DNA from: Candidatus Thiodictyon syntrophicum
Lineage (GTDB): Bacteria > Pseudomonadota > Gammaproteobacteria > Chromatiales > Chromatiaceae
Direction of reading: 5' to 3'
Length of the DNA stretch: 64,000 nucleotides
Assembly (NCBI RefSeq): GCF_002813775.1
Contig: NZ_CP020370.1
Span: forward strand, 3,869,501 to 3,933,500
Position 1 is the first letter of the stretch, and every line of letters begins with the position of its first letter. The notes below the pieces were generated by a model, which saw only the letters and a program-made list of their open reading frames with translations, was not told where the DNA came from and did no database searches. The position numbers were made by a program, and so were the translations under genes. Shown piece by piece: positions 63,533-64,000 of this stretch.

Positions 63533-64000
63533 ATGCCGACCTATGTAAGAACCGACAAATGCGATGGGTGCAAGGGTCAGGACAAGACCGCCTGCATGTA
63601 TATCTGCCCGCACGACCTGATGGCCCTGGACAAGGACGGCTCGGCCACCGGGCACGCCATGAAGGCCTGGAACCAGGAACCCGAGCAGTGTTGGGAGTGT
63701 TATTCCTGCGTCAAGATCTGTCCGCAAAACGCGATCGAGGTGCGCCATTACGCCGACATCGTGCCGCTGGGCGGTTCGGTCCAGCCGCTGCGCGGCTCCG
63801 ACTCGATCATGTGGACCATCAAGTTCCGCAACGGCACCATGAAGCGCTTCAAATTCCCGATCCGCACCACCGCCGAAGGCTCGATTGATCCCTACGGCAA
63901 CAAGCCCATGCCCAAGATCGCCGACCTCGGCGCCCCCGGCGTCTTCACCAAGGAAATGATGGGCGGCTATCGTGCCGGCCGGCCGGACGAACTGATCCGC
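63533..64000 (+). CDS. aprB: APS reductase beta subunit (partial)
   Basis: Iron-sulfur subunit of APS reductase that, with AprA, converts sulfite and AMP to APS. The 156 codons present start MPTYVRTDKCDGCKGQDKTA and hold two ferredoxin-type clusters (CDGCKGQDKTACMYICP, then CWECYSCVKICPQNAI), followed by the tail that wraps around AprA (GSDSIMWTIKFRNGTMKRFKFPIRTT). An AGGAGAG precedes the ATG. The gene appears nearly complete but its stop and aprA lie beyond the right edge. No aprM lies between sat and aprB. Confidence 0.96.
   Translation, partial: MPTYVRTDKCDGCKGQDKTACMYICPHDLMALDKDGSATGHAMKAWNQEPEQCWECYSCVKICPQNAIEVRHYADIVPLGGSVQPLRGSDSIMWTIKFRNGTMKRFKFPIRTTAEGSIDPYGNKPMPKIADLGAPGVFTKEMMGGYRAGRPDELIR

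Overview
The window is GC-rich DNA from a gammaproteobacterial purple sulfur bacterium, most likely a member of the Chromatiaceae. The clearest evidence is at the right end: genes for cytoplasmic sulfite oxidation (soeABC, a molybdoenzyme) stand next to the APS-reductase/ATP-sulfurylase route (sat, then aprB running off the window). The core genes on the left (fabH-plsX-rpmF-yceD) have the usual proteobacterial order. The species is not determined here; a Thiodictyon/Thiocystis-like organism is only a guess.

Layout. 1-3.4 kb: fatty-acid/phospholipid and ribosome genes on the minus strand. 3.5-7.6 kb: toxin-antitoxin-type genes and a response-regulator gene cut in two by a complete insertion sequence with an 8-bp target duplication. 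7.9-13.8 kb (plus strand): a compact accessory cluster of sulfotransferase, secreted Gly-rich protein, 60-residue exportable peptide, PqqD/HPr-kinase-like fusion and nucleotidyltransferase, which may be a peptide- or protein-modifying system. 14-16.1 kb: toxin-antitoxin genes and remnants, then two MITE-like elements with the same ends as the insertion sequence. 16.1-19.1 kb: purA, hisZ and a DUF2065 gene. 19.4-28.6 kb: decayed accessory DNA containing a PEP-CTERM GDSL hydrolase, a Uma2 fragment, a dndC fragment beside an HNH endonuclease (probable phosphorothioation-island debris), a truncated PLD-helicase, a second insertion sequence with a 9-bp target duplication inside a Rpn-type gene, and a second broken Rpn copy.

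28.8-32.5 kb: aceA, pdxH, a PEP-CTERM-like exported protein and a DUF393 protein. 32.5-33.1 kb is a gene-free block of three palindromic repeat families. 33.1-39.0 kb (minus strand) is the most novel locus: a TIR-domain protein translationally coupled to a very large protein with a signal peptide, 14 WD40 repeats, one membrane helix and a cytoplasmic P-loop NTPase. A truncated second copy of the TIR gene start lies just beyond it. 40-42 kb: a damaged ABC permease and its ATPase. 42.3-48 kb: valS, a 48-residue membrane peptide and mutS.

48-57 kb (minus strand): glycosyltransferases, methyltransferases and a flippase-like transporter for a surface glycan or glycolipid, joined to the 3' end of soeC by a one-base overlap. 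57-64 kb: soeC, soeB, a DUF2750 gene and soeA on the minus strand, divergent from sat-aprB. Together these give the cell both known cytoplasmic routes from sulfite to sulfate.

At least seven dispersed palindromic repeat families recur, several within or touching genes (mutS stop codon, upstream of hisZ, inside a Uma2 fragment, between soe genes). No tRNA, rRNA or CRISPR array was recognised. Family assignments come from reading motifs, not from database searches.
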